Below the pieces are notes generated by a model that made no database searches, had not been told where the DNA came from, and worked only from the letters and a program-made list of their open reading frames with translations. Made by a program: the position numbers and the translations under genes. Shown in pieces: positions 54,623-63,458 of a stretch of DNA of 64,000 nt; positions within the stretch are counted from its first letter, which is position 1, and the number at the start of each line of letters is the position of its first letter. The stretch comes from Gammaproteobacteria bacterium (GTDB lineage: Bacteria > Pseudomonadota > Gammaproteobacteria > GRL18), in NCBI GenBank assembly GCA_016744375.1, contig JADGEM010000018.1, positions 1 through 64,000 of the forward strand, read 5' to 3'.

Positions 54623-56749
54623 TTATGAAAAACTTGAGAAGTCAAAGTCCAGTGATTCACTGGCTTCCTGTAAAAAGACGCCCTGAATGAAGTGCGCTCC
54701 TGATTGCCAGATGACAGACAGGGAACCAGCCTCTTCAACAAAGGGTACAATTGTCTGGACATTCAACTCATTAGCCTGAGCACAAACCTCATTTAATTCA
54801 GTTAATCTATCTGCATTTTTGGAAATATCCTGTACCAGATTAATATCCAGTTTTAGAAAATCAACATTAATGTGTTTTAGGAGTGTAAATGGATTTACGT
54901 CACTGCCAAAATGTTCGATGGAAAAAAAGCATCCCAAATGCTTTAATTGTTTGGTTAAATGCTGTGTTTGACGAAGGTTGTCTGCAACCTGGCTTGCTTT
55001 GGCCTGAAAAATGACTGAATCAGGCTTGAGCTCATAGCGCTCTAGATTATGTTTAACCCAGGCAATGACTTTGTCATCAGAAAGTGACGCGCTGGTGAGT
55101 TTTATAATAAAGCGATTATTATATCCAGCCTTGATTCGTTCAGAAAGTGTGCGCATCGCTTCTGCAATAATCCAGCGATCGATATGGATTGAATGACCGG
55201 AAGCTTCTGCAGGTGGTAAAAATTCTCGTGGGAATATTGTATCACCCTGCTCATTTCGCAGGCGGATAAACAGCTCAAAATTTTCACTGCCTTCACCCAG
55301 GAGGTTGACAAAGGGTTGAAAGACCAAAAACATCCGATGTTGTTTAATGGCACTTGTAATCTCATTGGACCAGAATTTCAGCAGTTCCTTATCACCCATT
55401 TCACTGGCATCAGGGATATGCAGATGGATCTGATTGCCACCCTGCTCAATTGCCTGGGTGCAGGCTCTTTGGACATAAGTCAGGCTGCTTTGTGAGCCAT
55501 TAGTGGATGAGTTTATTAATAAAATGCCAATACTACAGGTCGTTGTAACGCTTTTATCACTCACATCCGCAATATGGTCATCGATTGTTTTGCGAATATT
55601 TTCAGCTATTTTCAATGCGACTGCTTCATCATCCGTTTTAATGATTGCTGCGAAGCGATATGATTCATAGCGAGCCAGAAATGTGTTTTCATCGCAAGTT
55701 TGTTTTATTAATTTTGCAAGATCTACAATAACCTGATCACTATTGATGTCACCCAGCTTTTCTTTTATATCAATAAATTTATCGAGTGTAATATAGAGTA
55801 AGTAGGCATTATTGTCGTTGTTCACTGCATCAATAACCGTTTCTTCCAGGTATTCAAGAAAAAATCGGCGATTATACAAGCCTGTCTCCTGACACTGACT
55901 GTTGAGTGTTGCAAGTTTTTCCTGTAATTTTTCCTGTGCTTTTTGGTTGATGCCGTCATTTCGGATAATGATTTGAATGCATTCCTCTCCTGACATACTG
56001 GCTGGTTGAAATTCCATTTTCATTTGAAATTCAGTACCATCATCTTTAATACCTTTCACTTTCAGGGCATTATCCGGATTATTTTCAGAGGTGGAGGATT
56101 TTGATAAGGATTGTTTATTAAATTCAGAGTAGTGGCGCAGAGATTCCTTAAGTTTATCGCTATCACCGGAAGAAACCAGATCCATAACAGGCATGGCTTC
56201 AATATCTTCACGGCTTTCATAACCAAACATCTTATAATAAGGGTCATTTGACAGAATATGCATGCCTTCATGAATATAGGCGATGGCATCTCGTGAGCTG
56301 TCAATCAGCTGCTGGCAGCGTATTTCAGAATCTTCAAGCTGTTTGCTTAGTATGTGTTCACTGCGCAGACCTTTTAATGCGTTATATTCTTTCTTTATAA
56401 TGAGCCCGATTAATTCTTCGGGTTCATCAGGAATGACCGCTGTGACACCTTGTTCCATGAAGTCCAGAATGCTTTGTGGGGACTCGTTGCTTAGAAGAAT
56501 AAAGGCGGCATCACTGTTTATTTTTTTTAATTGATTCAGTGCAGTTTCTATCTTAAGGTCAACAACATTGGCTGTGAACAAAATAATATCGTAATTTTTT
56601 TTATTAATTTCCTTTTCAAACAATTCGGCTTGAGTAACAAATTTAGGGCGAAGAGTTAATCCACAATTACGTAAACTATTACTTGTTTCTACTGATTCAT
56701 TTTCCGAATGATTGACTAATAACAGTTGAATTATATTATTTTCTTTCAC
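54623..56749 (-). CDS. FimX-like protein: receiver-like, PAS, degenerate GGDEF, EAL
   Basis: 708 aa. N-terminal receiver-like domain (about 5-125) without a clear phospho-acceptor Asp in context. PAS domain (about 145-265). GGDEF domain (285-445) whose active-site motif is YESYR (361-365) in place of GGDEF, so cyclase activity is not expected. EAL domain (455-700) with ELF (492-494) for EAL, EHFG for DDFG, but KLD retained. The same domain order and erosion are seen in Pseudomonas FimX, a c-di-GMP receptor promoting type IV pilus assembly with PilZ and PilB. PilS/PilR in the window fits a pilus role. Actual ligand binding is inferred. Confidence 0.8.
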   Translation of the reverse strand: MKENNIIQLLLVNHSENESVETSNSLRNCGLTLRPKFVTQAELFEKEINKKNYDIILFTANVVDLKIETALNQLKKINSDAAFILLSNESPQSILDFMEQGVTAVIPDEPEELIGLIIKKEYNALKGLRSEHILSKQLEDSEIRCQQLIDSSRDAIAYIHEGMHILSNDPYYKMFGYESREDIEAMPVMDLVSSGDSDKLKESLRHYSEFNKQSLSKSSTSENNPDNALKVKGIKDDGTEFQMKMEFQPASMSGEECIQIIIRNDGINQKAQEKLQEKLATLNSQCQETGLYNRRFFLEYLEETVIDAVNNDNNAYLLYITLDKFIDIKEKLGDINSDQVIVDLAKLIKQTCDENTFLARYESYRFAAIIKTDDEAVALKIAENIRKTIDDHIADVSDKSVTTTCSIGILLINSSTNGSQSSLTYVQRACTQAIEQGGNQIHLHIPDASEMGDKELLKFWSNEITSAIKQHRMFLVFQPFVNLLGEGSENFELFIRLRNEQGDTIFPREFLPPAEASGHSIHIDRWIIAEAMRTLSERIKAGYNNRFIIKLTSASLSDDKVIAWVKHNLERYELKPDSVIFQAKASQVADNLRQTQHLTKQLKHLGCFFSIEHFGSDVNPFTLLKHINVDFLKLDINLVQDISKNADRLTELNEVCAQANELNVQTIVPFVEEAGSLSVIWQSGAHFIQGVFLQEASESLDFDFSSFS

Positions 56750-56840
56750 TGATTATCCTACTATCCTGTAAAATTCTACTTTATATTATCTGTTTTGTTA
56801 TATTTATTCATATAACTTACCAGAGCAGAGACTTCATTAA

Positions 56841-58706
56841 TTATAAATCATCCCAGATGGAGTCAAAGTCGGTATCACTATCCAATGATAAAGTATCATC
56901 GACTGTATTTTCAGGAGAGGAGATGTTTTTGGTATTAGTACCATAAAAATCCTCGGCCAGGGTATACTTAAACCGAGAAAAGTGCGAACTGATTTCTAAA
57001 GTATCCAGAAGGACTACTTTTGTTTTAACGCTGGTAATGTTTGAATTTATCAGGCGATATTCATCAAGCATGACCTGATCCCGGACTTTATATCCCAAGC
57101 CCGTTGTAATGAGTGTTTTAGGTTGTTTCATTATTGGGATAGCAGGCAACAGAATTGCACGTGACTTCATACCTTCCTGCATACTGACAAATTTTGCAGT
57201 ACTCACTGCAATCGCATTTGGAGCAATAATTTGTACCCCGATTTGGATCTTGTCAGTTCGGACACATTTTAACCAGCGAATGGTGCCGACAAACCAATAA
57301 CCTTCTTTTTTCCCTGGTTCATGGCTAATTGCAATGAGCTCACCGACTTTGGCATTGATGGAGTCATTGTTATCCCATAGGAGACAGTAACCGCCAATAC
57401 TCTCATTGATCATTTCCCACTCGTGAGGTTTTTTAGGATCCGTTTTTTTCTGTGACTTATTATCTTTATTAAGGCCCTCGGTTTTATCCGATGACAATGA
57501 TTTATTTTGAAAAACTTCTCCCCAAATATCACTGACTTTTACTGTGGACTCTACACTTCGGGAACTAAAACCGTTATCAGAGAGTGTCGTGTTTTCGTTG
57601 AGTATCAGATTGTTATCACTTTCTACTTCTCTGGGTTTCATCCAGTCTGGATCAGTATTACCATTTAAGACATAGTGGACATTATTCAGACCAATGGCCA
57701 CTTTTAACTGAGCCTTAGCTGGACGCCTGCTGTGCTGCCTGTTTGGAGCAATTCCCCAGGAGAGAGAAAGCTGTTTTAAAAGGTCAACATTAATCTCCGT
57801 GGTTTGAGTTTCAGGGCCATGAAAATGTTCAATCAGATGCGCATAGTCAAGCTTTGTTGTATCGATTGTCCAGATAGCCTGCTTGTCTGAAATATCTTGG
57901 GGTGCAACAAAAGAGGGTTGAGAGTCACTGGACAGGTCAATAACTAAAGCATCTTTATCTTCACTATCTTTGTGCAAATGAATATCAGCAAGTGCAGACC
58001 ACTCTTCCAGTTGTTTAAAAATAGAATAGGTATGGTGTTGAGCCATGCGGTATGGATCGGCAATAGAAACTAATAATATCTGTAAATAAATATTTTTTAT
58101 TGTAGTTTCGCTAATCAATTGCAGTGATGGATCGGTTATTTTTTTATTGAGAATATTCTCTTTATGGGCTAATAAAAATAATTGATGGACATCAGACCAT
58201 TGCCCCTTTCCAGGTGCATTATAGAACTGGTAATTGGCAATAATAGCCAGGCTGCTATGGCGAATAATACGCTGAATGACCAGGGTAATTAATTTACGTT
58301 TTCCAAGGCAAAGGAAAAAAACCTTGCAGTTTAATAAATCTCTTAAAATCTGTTTGTAACCGATACTGATCTGTCTGTGTAATTTCTGAATCAAGATTGC
58401 AATTCGTGTGTGCTTTTCATCCAGAGGTAATTCCCTGTTCAGATTTAACATTTTTAGATTTGTAGTGAGATCAACAACTGGTTCATGAATTTTTTCTAAA
58501 AAATACAGACGTTTCTTGTAGGCTACTAAATGCTGATTCGTTTCTTTCAACGTTTTATAAATGGTTTTAGTTGAAACCCTTATGTTGGCTAATGGGAGTG
58601 TATCAAACCATTGATCAATTGCATTTTGTTGAAATTTGAATCCGGATTTCCCTGGTTTTGTTTGTTCCGGCAGGTTTTTAAATAAAGCTTGCTCTGTCGT
58701 TTGCAA
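56841..58706 (-). CDS. Large cytoplasmic protein with C-terminal PilZ-like domain
   Basis: 621 aa, not firmly recognised. The N-terminal 250 residues are helical, with no signal peptide or membrane helix (RKLITLVIQRIIRHSSLAII is only weakly hydrophobic). A conserved-looking AQHHTYSIFKQLEEWSALADI follows. The middle (about 290-420) is acidic and variable. From about 430 to 560 a beta-rich part (EWEMINESIGGYCLLW, AKVGELIAISHEPGKKEGYWFVGTIRWLK, KIQIGVQIIAPNA) has the spacing of an atypical PilZ barrel (N-x-S-x-x-G pattern in NESIGG). It stands 91 bases upstream of the FimX-like gene on the same strand. FimX partners include PilZ proteins, so a shared c-di-GMP role is a reasonable inference. Confidence 0.6.
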   Translation of the reverse strand: MQTTEQALFKNLPEQTKPGKSGFKFQQNAIDQWFDTLPLANIRVSTKTIYKTLKETNQHLVAYKKRLYFLEKIHEPVVDLTTNLKMLNLNRELPLDEKHTRIAILIQKLHRQISIGYKQILRDLLNCKVFFLCLGKRKLITLVIQRIIRHSSLAIIANYQFYNAPGKGQWSDVHQLFLLAHKENILNKKITDPSLQLISETTIKNIYLQILLVSIADPYRMAQHHTYSIFKQLEEWSALADIHLHKDSEDKDALVIDLSSDSQPSFVAPQDISDKQAIWTIDTTKLDYAHLIEHFHGPETQTTEINVDLLKQLSLSWGIAPNRQHSRRPAKAQLKVAIGLNNVHYVLNGNTDPDWMKPREVESDNNLILNENTTLSDNGFSSRSVESTVKVSDIWGEVFQNKSLSSDKTEGLNKDNKSQKKTDPKKPHEWEMINESIGGYCLLWDNNDSINAKVGELIAISHEPGKKEGYWFVGTIRWLKCVRTDKIQIGVQIIAPNAIAVSTAKFVSMQEGMKSRAILLPAIPIMKQPKTLITTGLGYKVRDQVMLDEYRLINSNITSVKTKVVLLDTLEISSHFSRFKYTLAEDFYGTNTKNISSPENTVDDTLSLDSDTDFDSIWDDL

Positions 58707-59195
58707 ATCCCTTCTCCACAGAAAGTCTATAAAATAATGAGAGCCTTAAAGTATTAATGTGCACAAATTACATACAAATTAATGAGACAGTGGACATCAC
58801 ATTTATTATTTTTATTGGTTATTTTATTAATAAAGTCTGAAAATCAGACTCTATTTTACATTTCATCAGATACTTCGATTGCACAAAGCCTCTTTGATTA
58901 ATTGACCGAGTTGTTCCTTAATATCGCCAAGCATCGTTTGGCTGTTAAATAAAGTAAAGGAGACATTTTCCCTATTTCATTGATTTTTATATTAAAATAT
59001 AAGAAATCTCTATTATGCATATAAATCAACAAATAAGAAAATAGGCAAATTAGTAAAAGTATAGCATTTTTGATTATTTTTGGAAGGTAGAATCAATCAA
59101 TATATGAATTAAATCAAAAGGTTGATATCCTCTCTTTCTCAGCTTTTCAGACTTTTATTATCTCAAAGGTATGGCCACTTGTCCTTATTGATAGA
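58707..59195. other. AT-rich gap between the PilZ-like gene and the flavoprotein gene
   Basis: 489 bases. No intact gene. On the minus strand 58866-58976 there is a 36-codon open run (LFNSQTMLGDIKEQLGQLIK near its centre) without a start codon; it may be a decayed gene end. An imperfect hairpin (GTCCTTAT / ATAAGGATGGAC) at 59177-59208 overlaps the flavoprotein stop and may be its terminator. The rest is featureless. Confidence 0.3.
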
Positions 59196-60548
59196 TTATA
59201 AGGATGGACGTTCAATTTTGTCTTCAGGCATCGTCCCTTGAGTGAAAATCTCTTTTACATTTCTGCGTCGCTTCAGCCAGGATTTTATTGTTCCGGGTAA
59301 CATTCTGAAGGCATGAGTGTAGTAAATGAAATGAAACAATTTAAGTCGCAATTTGACAGCTTTATTGTCAAAAATATCGCCTGCCAGCATTGAAATGACA
59401 GCGGACTCAAGTTGCCAGTCATTTCTTGGTGCCATAAACAGGCGCTTCATGACGGGAGAGGTAAAGCGATAAATGAACCAGCACATTTCATTGATTCCTT
59501 TACGCAGGCGTTTTTCCAGATTATTGCAATAGAAAGCAGTTTTTTCAGGATTTTTAAAAGATTGATTAATGGCTTCAGCTGCCTGTTCAGCACCACTCAT
59601 ACCAAGATAAACACCACTGGAAAAAACGGGATCAACAAATGCAAAAGCATCTCCCAGTAACATGAAGTCACGCCCCCACATTTTTTTAGAGGTATAAGCA
59701 AAATTACCGGTTGCTCGAATCTCGCCTAAATTTTTGGCGTTTTTCATGCGTGCTGATACGGCACTATTCATGGCGATGGTTTTCCATAAAAATTTTTCAG
59801 TAGAACCTTCCAGTGTTTTTAGATACTCAGGCCAACAGACGGCACCCACACTCATGCTGCCGTCACTCAGAGGGATCAGCCAGAACCAGCCGTGTTCAAA
59901 CCAGTATATGCTTATATTTCCTGCATCTCTTCCAGTGCGGGGTTCTACATCTGAGAAATGGCCAAAAATAGCAGAACTCTGATGGTCGGGGTTTTTCTGT
60001 TTGAGTTTCATTGTTCGGGATAAAAGAGAATCTCTTCCAGACGCATCAATGATATAGCGGCCATGTAATTGCTCAGATTCATTATCTTGCTTTTTATAAG
60101 AGGCAATAACATGACCAGCTGAAGGAAATTCAACTTGTGTCACCTTATGTTTTTCCAGTACGCTGACACCTTTATCTTTACAATTTTCTAACAGGATGTG
60201 ATCAAATTCACTGCGTTTAACTTCGTAGGCATAAGGATATTTTTTATTAAATGATTTTTCAAAATAGAATGTTTCACGCCGCCATTGCTGTGTCTCAGGA
60301 TCAAGTGCATTAAATTCAGCACCATATTTAATCAGACCAATTTCTTTTATCTGTTCAAGCACGCCCAGGCGTTCCAGAATGGGTAAGTTCATTGGTAAGA
60401 GTGATTCACCGATATGAAATCGAGGATGTTCAGCTTTCTCCAGCAGGCAGACACTATAACCTTTTTCGCTTAAGAATGTGGCGGCCGTAGTGCCTACAGG
60501 CCCCCCTCCAATAATAATAATGTCATATTGTACCTTAGTTGAATTCAT
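59196..60548 (-). CDS. FAD-dependent oxidoreductase of the tryptophan/phenol halogenase family
   Basis: 450 aa. The Rossmann FAD motif GGGPVGTTAA (14-23) is followed by the family segment ESLLPMNLPILERLG (48-62). WFWLIP (221-226) matches the WxWxIP motif of flavin-dependent halogenases. LIKYGAEF (72-79) places Lys74 at the position of the catalytic lysine of phenolic halogenases. GDAFAFVDPVFSSGVYLGM is the second FAD motif. The family also includes monooxygenases and geranylgeranyl reductase-like enzymes, so halogenation is possible, not shown. No dedicated biosynthetic cluster is nearby. Divergent from a cupin-like gene, a pairing seen in other bacteria. Confidence 0.75.
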   Translation of the reverse strand: MNSTKVQYDIIIIGGGPVGTTAATFLSEKGYSVCLLEKAEHPRFHIGESLLPMNLPILERLGVLEQIKEIGLIKYGAEFNALDPETQQWRRETFYFEKSFNKKYPYAYEVKRSEFDHILLENCKDKGVSVLEKHKVTQVEFPSAGHVIASYKKQDNESEQLHGRYIIDASGRDSLLSRTMKLKQKNPDHQSSAIFGHFSDVEPRTGRDAGNISIYWFEHGWFWLIPLSDGSMSVGAVCWPEYLKTLEGSTEKFLWKTIAMNSAVSARMKNAKNLGEIRATGNFAYTSKKMWGRDFMLLGDAFAFVDPVFSSGVYLGMSGAEQAAEAINQSFKNPEKTAFYCNNLEKRLRKGINEMCWFIYRFTSPVMKRLFMAPRNDWQLESAVISMLAGDIFDNKAVKLRLKLFHFIYYTHAFRMLPGTIKSWLKRRRNVKEIFTQGTMPEDKIERPSL

Positions 60549-60681
60549 TGCTTATTCCGTTACGGAGACACTAGAGAAAATGATATGGGTCAAAATGAAG
60601 TAAAGATAAATAGCCTCAGCTTTGCTTCATTATTTTTATCTGATAATATCAGAATAACGTAATAATCTAAATAGATACAAA

Positions 60682-61563
60682 ATGATTAAAGTTTCTCCCA
60701 TAGAAAAAATCGATCACCTTGATGCGCAAACATTTATAAACAACTACAAAAAAAAGAACAAACCCGTTGTTATAAAAAAGCTGACCGAAAATTGGCCTGC
60801 TCAAAAGAAATGGAGCTTTGAGTATATTAAAGAGATTGCAGGTGACAAACAGGTTCCTCTTTATGATTGCGTGCCATCAAAAGACCGAAAGCATCAACAT
60901 GCCCCTGCTGTGACCATGTCTCTTGCTCAGTATATAAATCGCCTGGATCAGGGAAAAACAGATTTGCGTTTATTTTTTTACAATTTTCTCAGTGAAATTC
61001 CACTTTTAAGTAAAGATTTTTCATATCCTGAGATAGGACTCAAATTCTTTAAAAAATTACCTGTGTTGTTTATTGCAGGTGCTGGAACAAAAGTACAAAT
61101 GCATTTTGATATTGATTATGCCGATATATTTTTGTGTCATTTTGGTGGCAAAAAACGGGTTATGATGTTCTCACATGAACAAACTCGATATATGTATCAT
61201 GTGCCTTTTTCCTATAGCAGTTTACATGATGTGGATTTTGATTCCCCTGATTATGATAAATACCCTGCTTTAAAATATTTGCAGGGTGAAGTGGCTGAAT
61301 TACATCATGGTGATATTCTCTATATCCCTCCCGGTTACTGGCATTATATTGTTTATGAAGAGGCTAGTTTATCTATGGCTCTCAGGGCATTCCCAAGAAC
61401 CCCTGTCAATTTTCTCAAAATGCTTAATAATCTGCTGATTATCCGAACAGTTGAAGGATTGATGCGAAAACTTGTCGGTCAATCATGGAATAATAGAAAT
61501 GAACGTCAGGCAGTGATTCAAACCAATGAGGCTATTGCAAAAAAATCTACTAAATTGATTTGA
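60682..61563 (+). CDS. JmjC/cupin-like 2-oxoglutarate oxygenase
   Basis: 293 aa cupin_8/JmjC-fold protein. The iron facial triad is visible: His141 and Asp143 (QMHFDIDYADIF) and His221 (IPPGYWHYIVYE). FLCHFGGKKRVMMF and GDILYIPPG are typical of the FIH/JmjC-like group. It may hydroxylate a protein or small molecule. The FAD halogenase-like gene lies divergently 133 bases away. Cupin-like proteins and tryptophan-halogenase-like proteins co-occur in other genomes, so they may act on the same substrate. A lipoprotein gene follows by 48 bases. Confidence 0.78.
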   Translation: MIKVSPIEKIDHLDAQTFINNYKKKNKPVVIKKLTENWPAQKKWSFEYIKEIAGDKQVPLYDCVPSKDRKHQHAPAVTMSLAQYINRLDQGKTDLRLFFYNFLSEIPLLSKDFSYPEIGLKFFKKLPVLFIAGAGTKVQMHFDIDYADIFLCHFGGKKRVMMFSHEQTRYMYHVPFSYSSLHDVDFDSPDYDKYPALKYLQGEVAELHHGDILYIPPGYWHYIVYEEASLSMALRAFPRTPVNFLKMLNNLLIIRTVEGLMRKLVGQSWNNRNERQAVIQTNEAIAKKSTKLI

Positions 61564-61611
61564 ATTCATATATTCTTACATTACAATTTATTTTAGACTA
61601 AGGAAAATCGC

Positions 61612-62004
61612 ATGCTGAAAAAAAATATTATTTTATTAATTCTTCTTTCTATTTTTATCATAGGTTGTCGAACAGCCCCTGTCGTGGCAATTACCGATGC
61701 GCCTATCAACACCGAATCCGGGAAAACACCGCCTTTATCTGCTGTTACTCATGATATTATTCAGGCGGGGATTGCATTAGGCTGGCAAATGAAAAAAGTA
61801 CAGCCGGGTTATATCATTGCTACACTTAATTTGAGAAAGCATATGGCTCAGGTTGATATTAACTACTCGCGAACCAAATACTCTATCTTTTACAAAGACA
61901 GCCATGAAATGAGATATGACGGCACTAATATACATGCAAATTACAATAGCTGGGTGCAAAACCTGGAGAAAAAAATAAGTGCGTATGCTTATAGTAATAA
62001 TTAA
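61612..62004 (+). CDS. Small lipoprotein of unknown function
   Basis: 130 aa. Signal peptide with lipobox IFIIGC (lipidated Cys at residue 19). The mature part has a conserved-looking core: VTHDIIQAGIALGWQMKKVQPGYIIATLNLRKHMAQVDINYSRTKYSIFYKDS. It resembles short outer-membrane lipoproteins annotated only as hypothetical. RBS AAGGAAA before the ATG. A 13-bp hairpin follows 58 bases later. May be co-transcribed with the cupin-like gene. Confidence 0.65.
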   Translation: MLKKNIILLILLSIFIIGCRTAPVVAITDAPINTESGKTPPLSAVTHDIIQAGIALGWQMKKVQPGYIIATLNLRKHMAQVDINYSRTKYSIFYKDSHEMRYDGTNIHANYNSWVQNLEKKISAYAYSNN

Positions 62005-62062
62005 CTTAGAAAATCACCCTGAAAAATAAAACTTAAAGAGTGTAAGTCTATATTTGAAACAT

Positions 62063-62102
62063 AAGAACTATAAAACCAATCTTGAATTTTTTTATAGTTC
62101 TT
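62063..62102 (+). terminator. Hairpin after the lipoprotein gene
   Basis: AAGAACTATAAAA (62063-62075) and TTTTATAGTTCTT (62090-62102) form a perfect 13-bp stem with a 14-base loop. A T-run is part of the right arm. Probable transcript end for the cupin-lipoprotein unit. Confidence 0.65.
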
Positions 62103-62205
62103 CAACTTAATATACATAAATCTGAACTATCCAGTTGCTGAAAAAGCTGATTTTGATACTTATAAACCTTAATGTCTAAAATGACTTTGGAAGTGAAATA
62201 AGTAA

Positions 62206-62394
62206 AAGAGTGGGTTTTCTATAATTATAGCAATTGCACCATCTTTTGCAGTAATTTTATTTCGAATAACAAATTCTGATGACATTTACAAAAGCTATAA
62301 ATGTAGAATTTTCCCAGTATTTCTGTATGAATTCTATCCAGAAACCGATGATCAAAACAAATTGCGTGTTATCCAGAAAGGGATTGAGAGCTGA
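62206..62394 (+). pseudogene. Start-less coding remnant
   Basis: A 62-codon open run between TAA at 62203 and TGA at 62392 has coding-like composition: a hydrophobic stretch (SIIIAIAPSFAVILF), then YKCRIFPVFLYEFYPETDDQ and NKLRVIQKGIES. There is no ATG, GTG or TTG start. Family not recognised. It lies in the 716-base gap between the lipoprotein and the cassette genes; the remainder of that gap holds the hairpin, the inverted repeat element and the attC-like fold listed separately. Confidence 0.3.
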
Positions 62395-62520
62395 AAGTAA
62401 CATTATTGAGCTGGGATCAGAATTGAGGCATACTTAAACGAAAACTAGTCAACTACTGGTTCTCACAGACAACCCATTGATTATGATGAAAAACTTTGAC
62501 ATAGTTTCAAAAATAGTTTA

Positions 62521-62587
62521 TTAGTGTAACCTTCGTTGGTTACCGGATAACGGAGTTAATCACGGATACCAACGAAGGTTACACTAA
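62521..62587. repeat. 20-bp perfect inverted repeat element
   Basis: TTAGTGTAACCTTCGTTGGT (62521-62540) and its exact complement ACCAACGAAGGTTACACTAA (62568-62587) surround a 27-base centre containing TACCGG...CACGGAT. No T-run and no adjacent gene end. The 67-base unit looks like a miniature transposable element or a fold recruited by mobile DNA. Confidence 0.65.
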
Positions 62588-62638
62588 GCAATGAGTTTTT
62601 TTAGCTATCGTGATCCATTTTTTGCAATCAGAAGTCTA

Positions 62639-62700
62639 TAGCCAGCATTGAGAACTAGCCGCTTCACCAGACAAGCTGGTGAGCTTCTATCATTAGGCTA
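62639..62700 (+). mobile_element. Possible degenerate attC-like fold before the cassette genes
   Basis: Outer arms TAGCC (62639-62643) and GGCTA (62696-62700) enclose an inner stem GCTTCACCAG / CTGGTGAGC with one unpaired T, reminiscent of the bulged base of attC sites. The 3' end reads CATTAGGC, one base from the GTTAGGC core. The 5' core box is not convincing. Confidence 0.3.
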
Positions 62701-62720
62701 AGAACGAGGAAGTACTATAT

Positions 62721-63458
62721 ATGACAATTGACCAGGTTATTGCTCTATCTGCAAGTCTAGGTGCTTTCATGTCCGCTACAGCTGCATTTCTAGCTGTTCG
62801 ACAAAATACAAAGCAACGTGAAGCATCATATAGACCAGAATTGGCATTAACTCGAACAATATTTACTGCATCAAAAAATCCATTATCAAAAGGTTCATTT
62901 GCAGAGTTTTGGGTAGAAAAAAAAGATGAAGAAGTCTTAGAAACAGAATCTATATTGTCATCTTTGACAATTCCACTTCATAACGTTGGTCTTGGCGCTG
63001 CAAAGGAATTAAGCCTTAAATGGTCATTTCCTATTAATCAGCTTGTTTCTATTGTTAACGAAAAAGCACAAAAATCTCTAATACCTGCATATTTTGAGTT
63101 TGATAATGAAATGTTATCACTTAAATCTGAAGAGCTTAATGCATCTACATCTATGTGGAGTAACCAAAAAAATGATTCAGTAGATTATGTGCTTCCTGCA
63201 TCAACAGATCAGGAAGGAGTTAGTGTTAAAGTCCCACATGCGTATATGGAATTAGTGTCAGCACTTATATATTTTTCATCAAAAGAAAATGACTACCACT
63301 CTTTATCAGATGTGCCTTTACTAACCTTAGAGTTAGAATACTTTGATATAGGCGGGGATAAGCACAAAACATCCTTTAACATTGAATTGAACCTAAATGC
63401 AATCCATGGGGATGGCGAGGGATTTTATGGATTCATGCAAAGCAGAAAAAATGCCTAA
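62721..63458 (+). CDS. Hypothetical membrane-anchored protein, probable cassette gene
   Basis: 245 aa, not recognised. One N-terminal transmembrane helix (QVIALSASLGAFMSATAAFLAV, residues 5-26, N-terminus out or in unknown), then a basic stretch and a soluble domain of mixed alpha/beta character with LTIPLHNVGLGAAKEL, a phrase typical of small proteins of unknown function in mobile elements. It contains no cysteines. RBS GAGGAAG lies 10 bases before the ATG. Its end overlaps the next gene by 8 bases. Position between attC-like sites suggests an integron cassette. Confidence 0.6.
   Translation: MTIDQVIALSASLGAFMSATAAFLAVRQNTKQREASYRPELALTRTIFTASKNPLSKGSFAEFWVEKKDEEVLETESILSSLTIPLHNVGLGAAKELSLKWSFPINQLVSIVNEKAQKSLIPAYFEFDNEMLSLKSEELNASTSMWSNQKNDSVDYVLPASTDQEGVSVKVPHAYMELVSALIYFSSKENDYHSLSDVPLLTLELEYFDIGGDKHKTSFNIELNLNAIHGDGEGFYGFMQSRKNA

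Noticed and set aside
62040-62720. CRISPR array
   Set aside because: Only single inverted repeats occur; there are no regularly spaced direct repeats and no cas genes.
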